36,229 nt of DNA from Oscillatoria sp. CS-180 (GCF_028330965.1 NZ_JAQMUB010000047.1:1-36229); one strand, 5' to 3'. Numbered from the stretch's first letter, positions 1 through 9,855 are shown. Notes: generated from the sequence alone by a model not told the origin. Made by a program: numbers and translations.

Positions 1-20
1 CCCTACGCCACCATCAACTT

Positions 21-108
21 GTAGGGTGGGCAGTGCCCACCAGAACCAGTACGAAAAAACGCAGTCAGATTGCTTCAAAAACATCACCCCAGGCAATGCC
101 CACCCTAC
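21..108. repeat. Two inverted copies of a cyanobacterial intergenic repeat
   Basis: Positions 25-41 form a perfect hairpin, GGTGGGC-AGT-GCCCACC, preceded by GTAG. Positions 92-108 carry a second, partial copy in the opposite orientation (GGCAATGCCCACCCTAC). GTAGGGTGGGCA-type palindromes are common dispersed repeats in cyanobacterial genomes. The second copy supplies the codons for the C-terminal end of the minus-strand ORF that ends at 65. Confidence 0.6.
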
Positions 109-355
109 TCGCTTGGGTGTCTAGATCTGCGATTTTTGGGGCAGTACTCAAGTCGCTCAGTTGCGTTCTGATTTGCAGCAGATTTCCCAAAAAAGACGAC
201 AAAGTTTTGGACTGCTTTTCTAAGAATGCCAAGACAATACCAAGCACCACGCAAATCGTGATTGCCATAGCAATCATCGGTGCTTCCTGCACCTTAGTCA
301 GGGTTTCTTGAATTGGCTCCAATAGAGATATTTGCAGCAGCGAGGCAGCTTGCAT
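65..355 (-). CDS. Hypothetical small membrane protein, 3' end built from a repeat
   Basis: I do not recognise this 96-residue ORF. It has one convincing hydrophobic segment at about residues 25-45 (APMIAMAITICVVLGIVLAF), followed by a polar region predicted to be helical. The last dozen residues are encoded by the inverted repeat at 92-108, so the original C-terminus may have been replaced by repeat insertion. I chose the ATG at 353-355 over the TTG one codon upstream; no clear ribosome binding site precedes either. An overlapping minus-strand frame at 294-506 also has a hydrophobic stretch, so a frameshifted older gene is possible. It lies downstream of the ribbon-helix-helix-like gene on the same strand. 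Confidence is low. Confidence 0.3.
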   Translation of the reverse strand: MQAASLLQISLLEPIQETLTKVQEAPMIAMAITICVVLGIVLAFLEKQSKTLSSFLGNLLQIRTQLSDLSTAPKIADLDTQASRVGIAWGDVFEAI

Positions 356-432
356 CAATTTGAGTCGCTATAAGGGCTAAATTTACTGCCAGTGTACTCG
401 CTGCAATTGAGCGCGTCACTGCGACGATGACT

Positions 433-741
433 TCAAATATGCTTTGGCAGCGTGCTCCTCTGTCGAATCTGATTAACAATGTTGGCCGCTGCTTCATCAG
501 ATTCAAAGTACTCCGTAAGAACTTGTTGAGCTGCTTCCAGAGTACGATTTGCGCGTAGCTGTGACAGATCGTTTCTTAATCCCTGGCCCACATAAAACTT
601 GACTAGGCCCTCTAAAGACATGTCTTTATTTGCTGCCACTTTCTGAAGTGCATCAAGCGTATCAATGGGGACTGATACAGTCATGGTCTCCGCAGGGCGA
701 GGAGTAATTCTTAATTCAAATTCTTCGTCAGGACTGTTCAT
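433..741 (-). CDS. Ribbon-helix-helix-like DNA-binding / antitoxin-like protein
   Basis: The product is a cyanobacterial-type small protein of about 102 residues. After an acidic N-terminus (MNSPDEEFELRIT) comes a strand-helix-helix pattern (MTVSVPIDTLDAL, then a helix ending in LVKFYVGQGLRND) typical of CopG/Arc-like regulators and antitoxins. A C-terminal helical part follows, ending in IVNQIRQRSTLPKHI. ATG at 739-741 is preferred because the family-like sequence begins there; a TTG nine codons upstream is the alternative. No recognisable toxin partner is adjacent: the next minus-strand ORF is a doubtful membrane peptide. The fold is inferred from sequence pattern only, so an orphan regulator or antitoxin are both possible. 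Confidence 0.6.
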   Translation of the reverse strand: MNSPDEEFELRITPRPAETMTVSVPIDTLDALQKVAANKDMSLEGLVKFYVGQGLRNDLSQLRANRTLEAAQQVLTEYFESDEAAANIVNQIRQRSTLPKHI

Positions 742-854
742 ATAAATACTGCTCTGAACGAGTTGCAACTCTTGCCGAAATCATTCGCAGCTTAGGACTT
801 TTTTCCACGTAGACGACCAATAGCAAACGAGAAGACAGCGAATATCCCAAAGCG

Positions 855-880
855 AAAAGGGGCAAGCCGCAGCCTACCCC
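855..880 (-). terminator. Possible rho-independent terminator of chlH
   Basis: On the minus strand a GGGG/CCCC stem (877-880 with 859-862) has additional inner pairs and is followed directly by TTTT (858-855). It lies about 40 bases past the chlH stop. The stem is short and imperfect, so the call is moderate. Confidence 0.45.
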
Positions 881-896
881 TCAAAACATTAGTCCT

Positions 897-911
897 AGAA
901 ACCCGGTTTCT
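897..911. repeat. Dispersed palindrome AGAAACC-C-GGTTTCT
   Basis: This is a perfect 7-bp inverted repeat around a single base, ten bases past the chlH stop codon. AGAAACCGGGTTTCT-type palindromes recur in intergenic regions of many filamentous cyanobacteria. Here it could also act as a transcript-end hairpin. Confidence 0.5.
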
Positions 912-920
912 GGTTCGCGA

Positions 921-3900
921 TTACTCGACGCCTTCGATGCGGTCTTCGACTTCCTGGTATAGCTCCTGTAGGCGCTCCAGGTTCTCGTCGCTGGTTTCCC
1001 AGTAGCCGCGTCCGTTCACTTCCAGCAGGGTGGACACCATGCGGCGGAAGGAGTTGGGATTTAGATCCATAAGGCGCTTACACATCTCAGGGTCTTTGAT
1101 AAAGGTGCTGTTGGCGTCTTCGTAAACCCAGTTGTCAACCGCGCCTGCCGTGGCCGACCAGCCCATGGTGTTCACCAGACGCTTCGAGAGTTCCCGCACA
1201 CCTTCATACCCGTGGGACAACATGCCCTCGTACCACTTGGGATTCAGCAGTTTGGTGCGGGAGTCCAACCGAACGGTTTCCGATAGGGTGCGAACCTGAG
1301 CATTGGCTGTGGTGGTATCAGCCACATAGGAAGACGGAGCCTTACCGTCGTCGCGCAGGCTAGCCACCACCTTCGTCGGATCCGAGTCGAAGTAGTGAGA
1401 AACATCAGTAAGAGAAATTTCCGAAGAATCCAAGTTCTGGAACGTCACCTCAGCCTTCTTGAGGGAAGACTCGAACAGATCGCGCGACTCGTCCATCACG
1501 CCAGGATTATCGGAGTTGAAGGCAAAGGACTTGCGCTTCAGATACATCTCCTGCAGTTCCGTTTCTTCTTCCCAACTGCTGTTTTCTACCGCCAAGTTCA
1601 CATTGGAAGCGTAGGAGCCAGAAGCGTTAGAGAAGATGCGAGTCGCGGCAGTGCGCAGATCGCAGCCCATCTGTTCCGCCTGCTCTAGCGCGTGCTTGCG
1701 GACGAAGTTCATTTCCAGGGGTTCGTCTGCTTCGGCGGCCATTTTCACAGCGCGGTCCAGCAGGGCCATTTGGTTGATGAACAGGTCGCGGAACACCCCC
1801 GAACAGTTGACGATGATGTCCACCCGAGGACGTCCCAACTCCTCCAGGGAAAGCAGTTCCAGCTTATTGACCCGACCCAGAGCATCGGGAACCGGCTTGA
1901 CGCCAACAAACCAGAGCATTTGAGCCAGAGATTCGCCGTAAGTCTTGATGTTGTCAGTCCCCCAAAGGACAGTGGCGATGGATTCGGGATAGCGCCCGCC
2001 GTTTTCTTGCCGCTGCCGCTCTAGCAGGCGATCGACCACAACTTTGGCAGACTGTACTGCCGCTAGTGTGGGAATCGCTTGGGGATCAAGAGCGTGCAGG
2101 TTCTTGCCTGTGGGCAGCACGTCGGGGTTACGAATGGGGTCACCCCCAGGGCCAGGAAGCACATATTCGCCTTCGAGTCCTTTCAGCAAAGCGCCCAGCT
2201 CATTATCGGCACAGACCTGCTCCAGACAGAATTCCAAAAATTCCATCAGGGGCTTGATGGCTTCGGTATCCACGTTGGGATAACCCGCGTCCTGAAGGGC
2301 CGTGATCCAAGGCTCTTTACGACCAAGGTTGAGGAAATTCAGACGAGACACCATCGAAACGCGACCGTCGGCATCAACTTGCTCGTGGACCAGAGCGCCG
2401 ACGGCAACACGAACCGCCTGATTGATGTCGTACAGCAACTGCACGTCGTTCAAAACGCCCCGATCGCTGTTCCCATAAATCTCATCAATATCCCGACCGA
2501 TGCTGTTGGCAATGGTGCGCTGAAGACTTTGAATGCCTTCCTCTTCGCGGTCCAATCCAGCAATGTTGACCAGGGTCGCGATCGCCTCTTCAGCGGTGGG
2601 CGGCTTACCAATGACATGGAGACCACAGGGCAGCAGACGCGACTCGATCTCCATCAGCTTGATGTAAATCTTACCGACGAGATTGCTGCGATCGTCTGTG
2701 GACATCTCGCTCGCATCCGCCTCGGGCAGAGCAACATCCTTATCCAAATTGCAGACCCGAGCCGTTTCGACAATCGCATTCACAATCTGCACCGCTCGAC
2801 CGCTGTCCTTCTGGGATTGGTAAGAGCCAATCAGTTCGCTGAGTTCCTTCAGTCCCTTGTACAGACCCGCGTTCTCAGCTGGGGGAGTCAGGTAGCTGAT
2901 CGTTTCAGCGTAGCCTCGACGCTTGGCGATCGTCGCCTCAGAAGGATTGTTAGCAGCGTAGTAGTAGAGGTTTGGCGTAGTGCCAATCAAGCTATCGGGA
3001 TAGCACAGGCCCGACATGCCCATCTGTTTACCCGGCATGAACTCTAGGGAACCGTGGGTTCCGAAGTGCAGCACCGCATCGGCACCCCAGATTTGTTCCA
3101 GGTAAGTGTAGTAAGCGGCAAACCCATGGTGGGGGCTGGCAGAGCGGGAGAATAACAGGCGCATTGGGTCGCCTTCGTAACCAAAGGTGGGCTGCACACC
3201 GATAAACACATTGCCAAACGCCTTACCGTAGACCAGCAGGTTCTGACCGTCGGTGTTTAAGTGTCCGGGCGGTGGACCCCAGTTCTCTTCCAAGCGCACC
3301 GAGTAGGGCGTTAAAGTTTCGTATTCAGGCACCGACATGCGGTAGGCCACGTTCAATTCAGGGCTAGCGTACTGGGCCTGAGCATCGTGAATCACTTCCT
3401 GCATCAGCGCTTCCGGCGTTTCCGGCAAATCCTGCACGTCATAGCCGTTGCGCTGCATGGCTTCCAACACCTTATAGATGGAGCCAAACACGTCCAGATA
3501 GGCAGCAGTACCCACATTGCCCTTATCCGGCGGGAAGCTGAAGACCGTAATTGCCAGCTTCTTATTCAACTTGGGCTTGCGACGCAGATTCCCCCACTTC
3601 ATAGCCCGCTGGGCAATAGAGCTAATGCGGTCCTGCAAAGAGATAGCGCGTCCGGTCATGCCGTCGCGACCGGAGAGCACGATAGGCTCGATCGCGCCAT
3701 CCAGCTCAGGAATCGCCATTTGCAGCGCCACCTGAATCGGGTGCAGCCCCAAGTCGCTCTCTTCCCACTCTTCTGTGGTTTGGAATACTAAAGGCAGCGC
3801 CACCATGTAAGGACGGTTCAGCCGCTTCAGCGTCTCAATCGCCTTCGGATGATCTTGGCGAGCCGGACCCCCCACCAGCGCAAAACCGGTTAGGGATACC

Positions 3901-4937
3901 ACCGAGTCCACAATGGGACGCTCAGGGTCAATAGGGTCAAAGAAAAACTCATTCACAGGCTTGGAGAAATCCAAACCGCCAGAGAAGACAGGAATCACCC
4001 GAGCACCCATGTACTCTAGTTCCTGCACCATCGCCACATAGTGCGCCTCATCCCCAGTCACCAGGTGAGTCCGCTGCAAGACCAAACCCACACAGGGAGC
4101 CAGCGGATCTTTAGCTGCTTCCGGCAAATCAGGACGAGAAGCGTACCAGTTGAGGTATTCCTTAATGTCCTCAAACATTTGAGTCGCCATGGGGTGCCAG
4201 ATCCCCACATCGGGGAAGGTTACCGGATCGGCATACTCAAGCGCTGCGGGGCTTTGGGACTCTTCACCCGATGGCGCACCCTCGATCGCCTTGTCGGTAA
4301 ACACATAGCGATCAGCCAGCATCAAGAAGAAATTCTGCAAGTTTTCAGAAGATCCGCCCAGCCAATACTGAAAACTGAGCATGAAGTTGCGGGCATCCTG
4401 CGCCTTTTCGACAGGCAGGTACTTCAGCACGTTGGGCAACGTCCGCAACAGCTTCAGCATGGCGTCTTCGAAGCCGCTGCCCTTCTTCTGGCGACGCTTT
4501 TTCATAAATTCGCCAATGACGCTCTTAGACTGACCTAACTGCGCCATCGAAAAGCTACCCAGCTTGTTCAGCCGCATCACTTGAGGCATGGAGGGGAAAA
4601 CCACGGCTGCATCAAGGCGATCGCGATGGGGCTTCACGGCCTCGACCACTTTGTCTGCCAAATCTTCGATAAAGATCAGAGAGGCAATAAAAATATTCGC
4701 TTCCGAAATGTCCTGTTTAAACGCTTCAAAGTTTTCCTGGCTCCGCAATTCTTCAATGAGGTAGCCGCTGACTTCAAAGGCAACTTCAGAGTTATTGGTG
4801 TTAATCGCACGAATGGCAGAGGATAGAGCGCTCTGATATTGAGGCTCCAGCACCACATAGACCACTTTGACCAGCGATCGCCCGTTGAGATCATCGGGCA
4901 CGATGTGTCGCACAGTGGGCTTGACGTGGGTGAACAT
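921..4937 (-). CDS. chlH: Magnesium chelatase subunit H
   Basis: ChlH is the large porphyrin-binding subunit of magnesium chelatase. With ChlI and ChlD it inserts Mg2+ into protoporphyrin IX, the first committed step of chlorophyll synthesis. The 1338-residue length is normal for cyanobacterial ChlH. The N-terminus ([20 protein letters not shown], then [13 protein letters not shown]) and the CobN/BchH core are recognisable, including [22 protein letters not shown] and the [13 protein letters not shown] and [19 protein letters not shown] blocks. It starts at an ATG with AAGGAG about ten bases upstream. It is monocistronic in this window, with a 550-base region free of genes upstream that probably holds its promoter. 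ChlI and ChlD are not in the window. GUN4, its usual activator, is also absent. Confidence 0.97.
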   Translation of the reverse strand: MFTHVKPTVRHIVPDDLNGRSLVKVVYVVLEPQYQSALSSAIRAINTNNSEVAFEVSGYLIEELRSQENFEAFKQDISEANIFIASLIFIEDLADKVVEAVKPHRDRLDAAVVFPSMPQVMRLNKLGSFSMAQLGQSKSVIGEFMKKRRQKKGSGFEDAMLKLLRTLPNVLKYLPVEKAQDARNFMLSFQYWLGGSSENLQNFFLMLADRYVFTDKAIEGAPSGEESQSPAALEYADPVTFPDVGIWHPMATQMFEDIKEYLNWYASRPDLPEAAKDPLAPCVGLVLQRTHLVTGDEAHYVAMVQELEYMGARVIPVFSGGLDFSKPVNEFFFDPIDPERPIVDSVVSLTGFALVGGPARQDHPKAIETLKRLNRPYMVALPLVFQTTEEWEESDLGLHPIQVALQMAIPELDGAIEPIVLSGRDGMTGRAISLQDRISSIAQRAMKWGNLRRKPKLNKKLAITVFSFPPDKGNVGTAAYLDVFGSIYKVLEAMQRNGYDVQDLPETPEALMQEVIHDAQAQYASPELNVAYRMSVPEYETLTPYSVRLEENWGPPPGHLNTDGQNLLVYGKAFGNVFIGVQPTFGYEGDPMRLLFSRSASPHHGFAAYYTYLEQIWGADAVLHFGTHGSLEFMPGKQMGMSGLCYPDSLIGTTPNLYYYAANNPSEATIAKRRGYAETISYLTPPAENAGLYKGLKELSELIGSYQSQKDSGRAVQIVNAIVETARVCNLDKDVALPEADASEMSTDDRSNLVGKIYIKLMEIESRLLPCGLHVIGKPPTAEEAIATLVNIAGLDREEEGIQSLQRTIANSIGRDIDEIYGNSDRGVLNDVQLLYDINQAVRVAVGALVHEQVDADGRVSMVSRLNFLNLGRKEPWITALQDAGYPNVDTEAIKPLMEFLEFCLEQVCADNELGALLKGLEGEYVLPGPGGDPIRNPDVLPTGKNLHALDPQAIPTLAAVQSAKVVVDRLLERQRQENGGRYPESIATVLWGTDNIKTYGESLAQMLWFVGVKPVPDALGRVNKLELLSLEELGRPRVDIIVNCSGVFRDLFINQMALLDRAVKMAAEADEPLEMNFVRKHALEQAEQMGCDLRTAATRIFSNASGSYASNVNLAVENSSWEEETELQEMYLKRKSFAFNSDNPGVMDESRDLFESSLKKAEVTFQNLDSSEISLTDVSHYFDSDPTKVVASLRDDGKAPSSYVADTTTANAQVRTLSETVRLDSRTKLLNPKWYEGMLSHGYEGVRELSKRLVNTMGWSATAGAVDNWVYEDANSTFIKDPEMCKRLMDLNPNSFRRMVSTLLEVNGRGYWETSDENLERLQELYQEVEDRIEGVE

Positions 4938-5489
4938 GCAGTGATGACTCCTTTTGATGTATCTGGATCGTAAAGGTTGGGGTCAACTGTCTTGGAAAGA
5001 GCAAAGAATTTGTAACTTCTACAGTAAGTAATTCTTTGCCTCACTGCTTCCCAGCAGTCTCAACAGTCTGCGATAGTTCGCAAGTTTGGAACCAAGAGAT
5101 AGGTTTACAAAAGCTCAGAATTCGCGTAAAGAAACCGCATCAATTGTCCCAACAGGGTTTAGAAACCTACAAAGTTTCTATCAAAAAAACCTTGCCACAT
5201 AAGGGATACAGCGAGATGCGTAATAATTTGCAATATTTTCAGCCGCAAAAACTCTCTTTAGTTGAATTTTTGTATATGTATTGTTTTTTTCTATTTCTCA
5301 GATAAAAAGTACAAAAGTGTTCTTATTGGCAGCAGCGATGATGATGCTATCGGATAGCAGTTTGAAAGCTCAAAAGCGGTGACGCCATCCAGCACGTTGG
5401 AAGCTAAGGAGCAAGGCGGACATGCCATCAGCGCGACTCAGACTGAGGGCGAAACCACAGTCTCATGATTATGGGACGGCACAATATCG
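4938..5489. other. Gene-poor region between chlH and the solute-binding protein
   Basis: No gene is supported over these 552 bases. The part next to 4937 must contain the chlH leader and promoter. At 5313-5389 (+) a short frame reads VFLLAAAMMMLSDSSLKAQ, like a signal peptide. A second plus-strand frame, 5380-5467, reads VTPSSTLEAKEQGGHAIS. Together they may be a decayed secreted-protein gene, but no ATG or ribosome site supports it. Confidence 0.4.
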
Positions 5490-7268
5490 CTATTCCGCGA
5501 TCGCTGTAAGTTCCTCAACATTCCACATGGCAAAGGGTCGAACAATGCCGGAATAGTTCACCCCACCCAGGGTATTTCGCACAGCTCCAAGGTTGTAAGG
5601 GTTAACGAGATGGATGAACGGCAAGTTTTCCTCTGCCAAACGCTGACTTTCAACATAAAGCTGACGCCGCTGCTCAAAATCAGTCTCCCGAGCCGCCCTG
5701 ATATAGAGGTTAGCAATCTCCTTTTCCCAATCTGCGGCTTCCCATCCCTCCAAAGGCTCCTGTCCAGGTAAAGCCTGCTGATTGAAAGCGTGTAGAGAGC
5801 CATCCAGCAACCAGACAACAGCTCCACTATGAGGATCTAGGCTGGCCGTAAACCCGATAATGTGGGCATCCCAGTCCAGACTGTCCCCCAATTTGGTGAC
5901 CAAAGCGTTGAAACTAATGGGCTGGAAATCAACCTGAATACCAATCCGGCTTAAGTCTTGCTTGATCTGTGCCCCAAGGGCCTCACGAATCTTGTTCCCA
6001 GAGTTCGTAATCAATGTAAACCGCACTCGATTTCCCTCAGCATCGAGGAGCTGACCGTCCGAATTGTACTGAAAGCCATCCTGCTCCAGCAGTTCCCTCG
6101 CCTTATCTAAATCGTATTCATACACTGGAACACCTTCATCAGGACCAGCGTAGAAGGGACTTTGAACCGGAACAGGAGACGTTTGAGGTGCCCCTAATCC
6201 CTGATAAATATTGTTGACCATTGTTGGCCGATCAATGGCATGGGATACAGCCCGGCGAAATGCTAGTGAGTTAAACCACCGTGACTTGATTGGGTCAACT
6301 AAGGGTTCACCGTTACGACTGGCCTTGTTTAGATTGAACGCCATAAAGGTGGTTCCTAGCGCTGGCCCCCCTTCATAAATGGTGAAATTCCCGCGTTCCT
6401 CCTCCTGCTTCATCAGCGCAAATTCATCTGGGCTGACGCCAATGACATCTAACCCACCGGAACGGAATTGCAGCAGCTGATTGTCGCTATCTTCAATGAT
6501 CTGCCAAATGAGCTGTTGAATGTAAGGCTGTTGTTCTCCGTCAGCACCTTCTCCCCAATAGTATGGATTGCGCTCAAAGATCACTCGCTGGCTGGGCAGA
6601 TATTCCTTCAGCTGATAGGGGCCATTCGTCACGATGTCTTCAGGGGGTGTCCCTGTGGTCCAAGTTGAGAGGAACATTGGATTCCCTTCTCCATCCAATG
6701 TGGTGACAGATTCCTGAAGCGCATGAGCTGGCAAAATATGAGCCGCTAAACTAACCAAAAAAGGGGCGAAGGGTTCGGGTAGTTTGAAAGCAACCTGGCG
6801 ATCGCTCAGCTTCTCAATGGTGGGTAATATCCCCTCTTCGCCAACACGGAACGTATCCCGAGATGGAGCCGGAATCGCTTCGTTGAAAATGACGTCACGA
6901 TAAGTAAACATCACGTCGTCAGCCGTCAAAGGCTCGCCATCAGACCATCTCAGATTCTCTCGCAGGGTAATCGTGTAAGTCTTACCATTCTCTGAAATGT
7001 CCCAAGATTCGGCTAACAATGGGATTAATTCGCCGGTCTCACCGTCACGGCTTGTCAGTCCCTGAAAGGTGTAAAGAAAGATATTAGGATATTCTTGACT
7101 CAGCGTTGGATTAAACGTTTTAGGGTCTCCCAAAGAGCTGAAGACGATGCGTGACGTTGCCGCCTCCGCCGTGGTGAACTGGGACAAATCGCAAGCTTTT
7201 AGCGAGATCGCTATCACCGCTGCCAATAGCAGCAGCAGTCCCCGCTTCATCCACAGCCTGATCGCCAT
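5490..7268 (-). CDS. Peptide/nickel-type ABC transporter solute-binding lipoprotein
   Basis: This is a family 5 extracellular solute-binding protein (DppA/OppA type) of 592 residues. It would capture oligopeptides or similar ligands in the periplasm for an ABC importer. The start is ATG at 7266-7268, because AGGGGAAG lies just upstream; a GTG six codons earlier is less likely. The N-terminus is a lipoprotein signal: basic MAIRLWMKRG, a hydrophobic core, and a lipobox-like LKAC with Cys26 as the lipidation site. The mature part shows the family pattern, including FSSLGDPKTFNPT, the AESWDIS..YTITLRENLRWSDGEP region and LAFRRAVSHAIDR. No permease or ATPase genes are adjacent, so it works with subunits encoded elsewhere. 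Ligand specificity cannot be read from the sequence. Confidence 0.9.
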   Translation of the reverse strand: MAIRLWMKRGLLLLLAAVIAISLKACDLSQFTTAEAATSRIVFSSLGDPKTFNPTLSQEYPNIFLYTFQGLTSRDGETGELIPLLAESWDISENGKTYTITLRENLRWSDGEPLTADDVMFTYRDVIFNEAIPAPSRDTFRVGEEGILPTIEKLSDRQVAFKLPEPFAPFLVSLAAHILPAHALQESVTTLDGEGNPMFLSTWTTGTPPEDIVTNGPYQLKEYLPSQRVIFERNPYYWGEGADGEQQPYIQQLIWQIIEDSDNQLLQFRSGGLDVIGVSPDEFALMKQEEERGNFTIYEGGPALGTTFMAFNLNKASRNGEPLVDPIKSRWFNSLAFRRAVSHAIDRPTMVNNIYQGLGAPQTSPVPVQSPFYAGPDEGVPVYEYDLDKARELLEQDGFQYNSDGQLLDAEGNRVRFTLITNSGNKIREALGAQIKQDLSRIGIQVDFQPISFNALVTKLGDSLDWDAHIIGFTASLDPHSGAVVWLLDGSLHAFNQQALPGQEPLEGWEAADWEKEIANLYIRAARETDFEQRRQLYVESQRLAEENLPFIHLVNPYNLGAVRNTLGGVNYSGIVRPFAMWNVEELTAIAE

Positions 7269-7441
7269 AGTCTTCCCCTTCGGCACAAACCCGTTTCAGA
7301 TATCGCCGCCGTCGCCAGTTCCCTTAGGACCAGACGGCAAGCCTAGATGGCTAAAGTTATATCTTAGCGATCGCACTCCCCCTTTGCGCAATCATTCCAC
7401 TCTAATTTTCATTCCGGGTAGGAATGAGTATTGCAAATAGC

Positions 7442-8833
7442 CTAGGAAGTCGGAGTCTTAGAAGTTACATCTTTGGAAGCAGCTGCCTCTTCAAAGGACA
7501 GCGATCGAGTTGTAATGGAAATTGTTAGCCAGCCGCCGCCTGTCTCCGGATGATTATGAGCCTGGATGTGTCCGCCATGTGCTTCCACAATCTGCTGGGC
7601 GATCGCCAGCCCTAGCCCGGTGCCATTACTTCGCATTTCGCTGCTTTGCCTATCAGGCTCTGGAGGATGACTTCGTGAACTGTCTGGGAGACGCGATCGC
7701 GACGGATCGGCCCGATAAAACCGATTAAAGATATAGGGCAAATCGTTCTCTCTAAATCCCGTCCCTTCGTCAACGACACCCACCCGCAGCAGGTGAGAGT
7801 TATGAAGCCCTATCTCAGCTGTTTCCAAAGACTCAATCTCTGTATGAACGAAGATTGTTCCCTCACGAGGGCTGTACTTGATCGCGTTGTCGATCAGATT
7901 GATGAAAACCCGGTGCATCAATGTTTCATCCAGAAGCACAATTAGCTCTGCAGGTCCTTCATAGGCAATCTGAATCTGCTTGATATCGGCTAGAGGCTCC
8001 AAACTTTGCCAAGCCGCCAGAATTAAACGAGGAAGTTCAACGGGTTTGAATGTTAATCCTGTTCCCCCCCGCCGCTCTAATCGGCTCAGGTTCAACAGAT
8101 CTTCGACTAAATTGCTAAGCCGAAGAATCTCATTGAGCAGCCGATCTAGCCATCGCTTAGCGCCTGGTTCCACCCGCTCTTTCAACGTTTCCGCAACCAA
8201 ACGGATGGAAGTTAGGGGTGTTTTCAGCTCGTGCGCAACGTCTGAAGTCCAGCGATCGCGCTGCTGCATGAGGGTTTCAGCTTCCTGACGATTCTCCAAG
8301 AAGATCCCGACGTGATGGTTCGGTAACGGAATGCCATGGCCTCTAAGCGGACACGCAACGCCCTCATCAGGATTGATCGGATCAGAAGAGACTAGATTTA
8401 AGGTCCAGTCCTGCTGACAGACTGTTTGTGCCTGGCGTGTATTCTCAATCAGCTGATCCAGTTCAAAAGACCGCACCAGCTCTAGCAATAGCCTAGGTTT
8501 TTCCGGATCAGACGCAGGGATTTCAGAGGAAATTCCTAACACTTGACACGCTAGGGCATTAATCCAAAGCAGTTGATTCTCATCGTCCACTTCCAAATAG
8601 CCAATGGGTGCTTGCTGCAAAAGGAACTGGTGTTCGTGAGACAAGCAACCCGTCGCTTCTGCACCTATCGCTAGCTTGCTCTCGCTATCGCAACCAACCG
8701 TCTTCAATTCAGTCTCTGATCGGGCCAGCTGGGATGCTCTTGACAGACCATAGGTCCCTCTAAGAAACCAACCCGTGCCAAGGCCGGCGATCGCTGTGCC
8801 AAAGAGAAGAGTCAAACCTGTTGCTATAGCCAT
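7442..8833 (-). CDS. sphS: SphS-like phosphate-sensing histidine kinase
   Basis: This is a membrane-associated sensor kinase of the PhoR/SphS type, which in cyanobacteria phosphorylates SphR to induce phosphate-starvation genes. In 463 residues it has an N-terminal hydrophobic segment (about 4-24), a PAS-like region (about 68-180), and an H-box DVAHELKTPLTSIRLVAETL with phospho-acceptor His201. The N-box is LIDNAIKYS (Asn316), the G1 box is VVDEGTGF, the F-box is IFNRFYRAD and the G2 box is GTGLGLAIAQQI. The H-box wording and the single N-terminal hydrophobic region fit SphS well. About 27 extra Arg/Ser/Pro-rich residues (376-402) sit in the ATP lid. The ATG has AGGAG nine bases upstream. No response regulator is adjacent, so the SphS name rests on family resemblance alone. 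Confidence 0.75.
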   Translation of the reverse strand: MAIATGLTLLFGTAIAGLGTGWFLRGTYGLSRASQLARSETELKTVGCDSESKLAIGAEATGCLSHEHQFLLQQAPIGYLEVDDENQLLWINALACQVLGISSEIPASDPEKPRLLLELVRSFELDQLIENTRQAQTVCQQDWTLNLVSSDPINPDEGVACPLRGHGIPLPNHHVGIFLENRQEAETLMQQRDRWTSDVAHELKTPLTSIRLVAETLKERVEPGAKRWLDRLLNEILRLSNLVEDLLNLSRLERRGGTGLTFKPVELPRLILAAWQSLEPLADIKQIQIAYEGPAELIVLLDETLMHRVFINLIDNAIKYSPREGTIFVHTEIESLETAEIGLHNSHLLRVGVVDEGTGFRENDLPYIFNRFYRADPSRSRLPDSSRSHPPEPDRQSSEMRSNGTGLGLAIAQQIVEAHGGHIQAHNHPETGGGWLTISITTRSLSFEEAAASKDVTSKTPTS

Positions 8834-8927
8834 GAAGGGGCACTCCTAGCTGCAGTAAAGCTACCTGTCCTGCCTACCCACAGCAGGATATCCCGTGGGT
8901 CGCCATCCACCCTAGCAGGAAAAGGTT

Positions 8928-8952
8928 AAAAAAAAAGACACCCTTAGGTGCC
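8928..8952 (-). terminator. Rho-independent terminator after the DUF4278 gene
   Basis: Read on the minus strand, GGCACC-TAAG-GGTGTC (8952-8937, one G-U pair) runs straight into nine T residues (8936-8928). It follows the stop of the 63-residue DUF4278 gene by about 50 bases. This is a strong intrinsic terminator. Confidence 0.8.
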
Positions 8953-8961
8953 TTTCAATGG

Positions 8962-8989
8962 TCCGACTAACCTCTAGGAGGACATCGGA
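8962..8989 (-). other. Nested inverted repeat in the DUF4278 3' untranslated region
   Basis: Positions 8971-8981 are a perfect hairpin (CCTC-TAG-GAGG) inside an outer TCCGA/TCGGA pair (8962-8966 with 8985-8989). It lies between the stop codon and the terminator, so the transcript would end in two stacked hairpins. It may protect the short mRNA from exonucleases; that role is inference. Confidence 0.4.
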
Positions 8990-9005
8990 TTAAGTTAACT
9001 GAAGC

Positions 9006-9176
9006 TTAGCGAACAGCTGCGCCACGATATGTGAGGCCATTGACATGCTGGTTAGGAGCATTCTTGGCAACACGACGGGTAACAACTGCGCCACGGTAGT
9101 GACCAATCACTTCTTCAGAAGTCTCAACTTTGTTGTTGCGGGGTTCATAATCCGCACCACGGTAACGTAAGCTCAT
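9006..9176 (-). CDS. DUF4278 small protein (first copy)
   Basis: This is a cyanobacterial DUF4278 protein of 56 residues and unknown function. The family hallmark, repeated YRG motifs, occurs three times: SLRYRGADYE near the N-terminus, GHYRGAVVTRR in the middle and LTYRGAAVR at the end. The start is ATG at 9174-9176, fixed by a strong GGAGG site eight bases upstream. The TTG seven codons earlier lies upstream of that site. It is cytosolic, with no membrane segment. It is transcribed alone, ends in a strong terminator and has a 175-base leader region, a layout that suggests high expression under its own control. A paralogue lies at 26143-26328. Function is unknown. Confidence 0.85.
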   Translation of the reverse strand: MSLRYRGADYEPRNNKVETSEEVIGHYRGAVVTRRVAKNAPNQHVNGLTYRGAAVR

Positions 9177-9372
9177 AATCTCGCCTCCAGTAAACAACTG
9201 ATGTTGAATGTGTAGTGAAAGAGGCGCGTTCCTTCAGGGATATATCCCTTACTTCCGTCCTTTCCAGATGACTGGTCGGATGAACGATTTACTTTCTGTA
9301 TTCAAGTATACTGTTTCTGGATTGGTTTGTCAAGTTCCAAAGTATTTTTGCCTCTAAATCCTGACGAAAAGT

Positions 9373-9855
9373 CTAAATCGAGAGACCTAGCTTCAAACCA
9401 AGAGCCGCATGAACAAACAGGACGACCATACCAACCGTGCCGATGTAGGCATGAGCAGTTCTGAGCGCAGGTGAACCGCCACCAAATTTGGAAGCGGAGA
9501 TCGCGCCATTGAGTCCCAACACCCCAATCGCAGCCGAGCCTGTCCAAAAGTGAGAGCTTTCCAAAATAGGATGTCCTTGCATGACTAAAGAAAGAACTCC
9601 CCCCGTATAGCCCAATGCGATGAAAAGGAACATCATAGGAGCAAGTTTGCGATGGTCACTACGAGCCTTAACCGCAATCTCTTTATCCTCGGCAGTACGC
9701 CCTTTCCAACCAGCCCAGGCCACATAGATTCCTAATACGAAAATGACGATGCCCATCATTAAAGGATGCCCCCAATGAACAATGGGTTCCGGCAGGTTGA
9801 ATTGAGCAAACCAGTCCGCGATTGGTTTTAGCCAAGCAGTGAGCTGAGCAGACAC
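9373..9855 (-). CDS. DUF4079 family four-helix membrane protein
   Basis: This is a cyanobacterial/plastid-type DUF4079 membrane protein of 160 residues. It has four hydrophobic segments at about residues 30-50, 72-92, 102-118 and 132-155. Histidines flank the helices (VHWGHPLMM, DHRKLAPMM, ESSHFWTG, RTAHAYIG, FVHAALG), a pattern like cytochrome b561-type haem proteins. Haem binding is my inference, not established. The start is GTG at 9853-9855 with GGGAG about eight bases upstream. It lies just downstream of glyQ on the same strand with a 60-base gap, so co-transcription is possible. Confidence 0.8.
   Translation of the reverse strand: MSAQLTAWLKPIADWFAQFNLPEPIVHWGHPLMMGIVIFVLGIYVAWAGWKGRTAEDKEIAVKARSDHRKLAPMMFLFIALGYTGGVLSLVMQGHPILESSHFWTGSAAIGVLGLNGAISASKFGGGSPALRTAHAYIGTVGMVVLFVHAALGLKLGLSI

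Noticed and set aside
2079-3047. 322-codon plus-strand ORF opposite chlH
   Set aside because: It is a shadow of chlH on the other strand, with low-complexity His/Arg-rich translation and no ribosome site.
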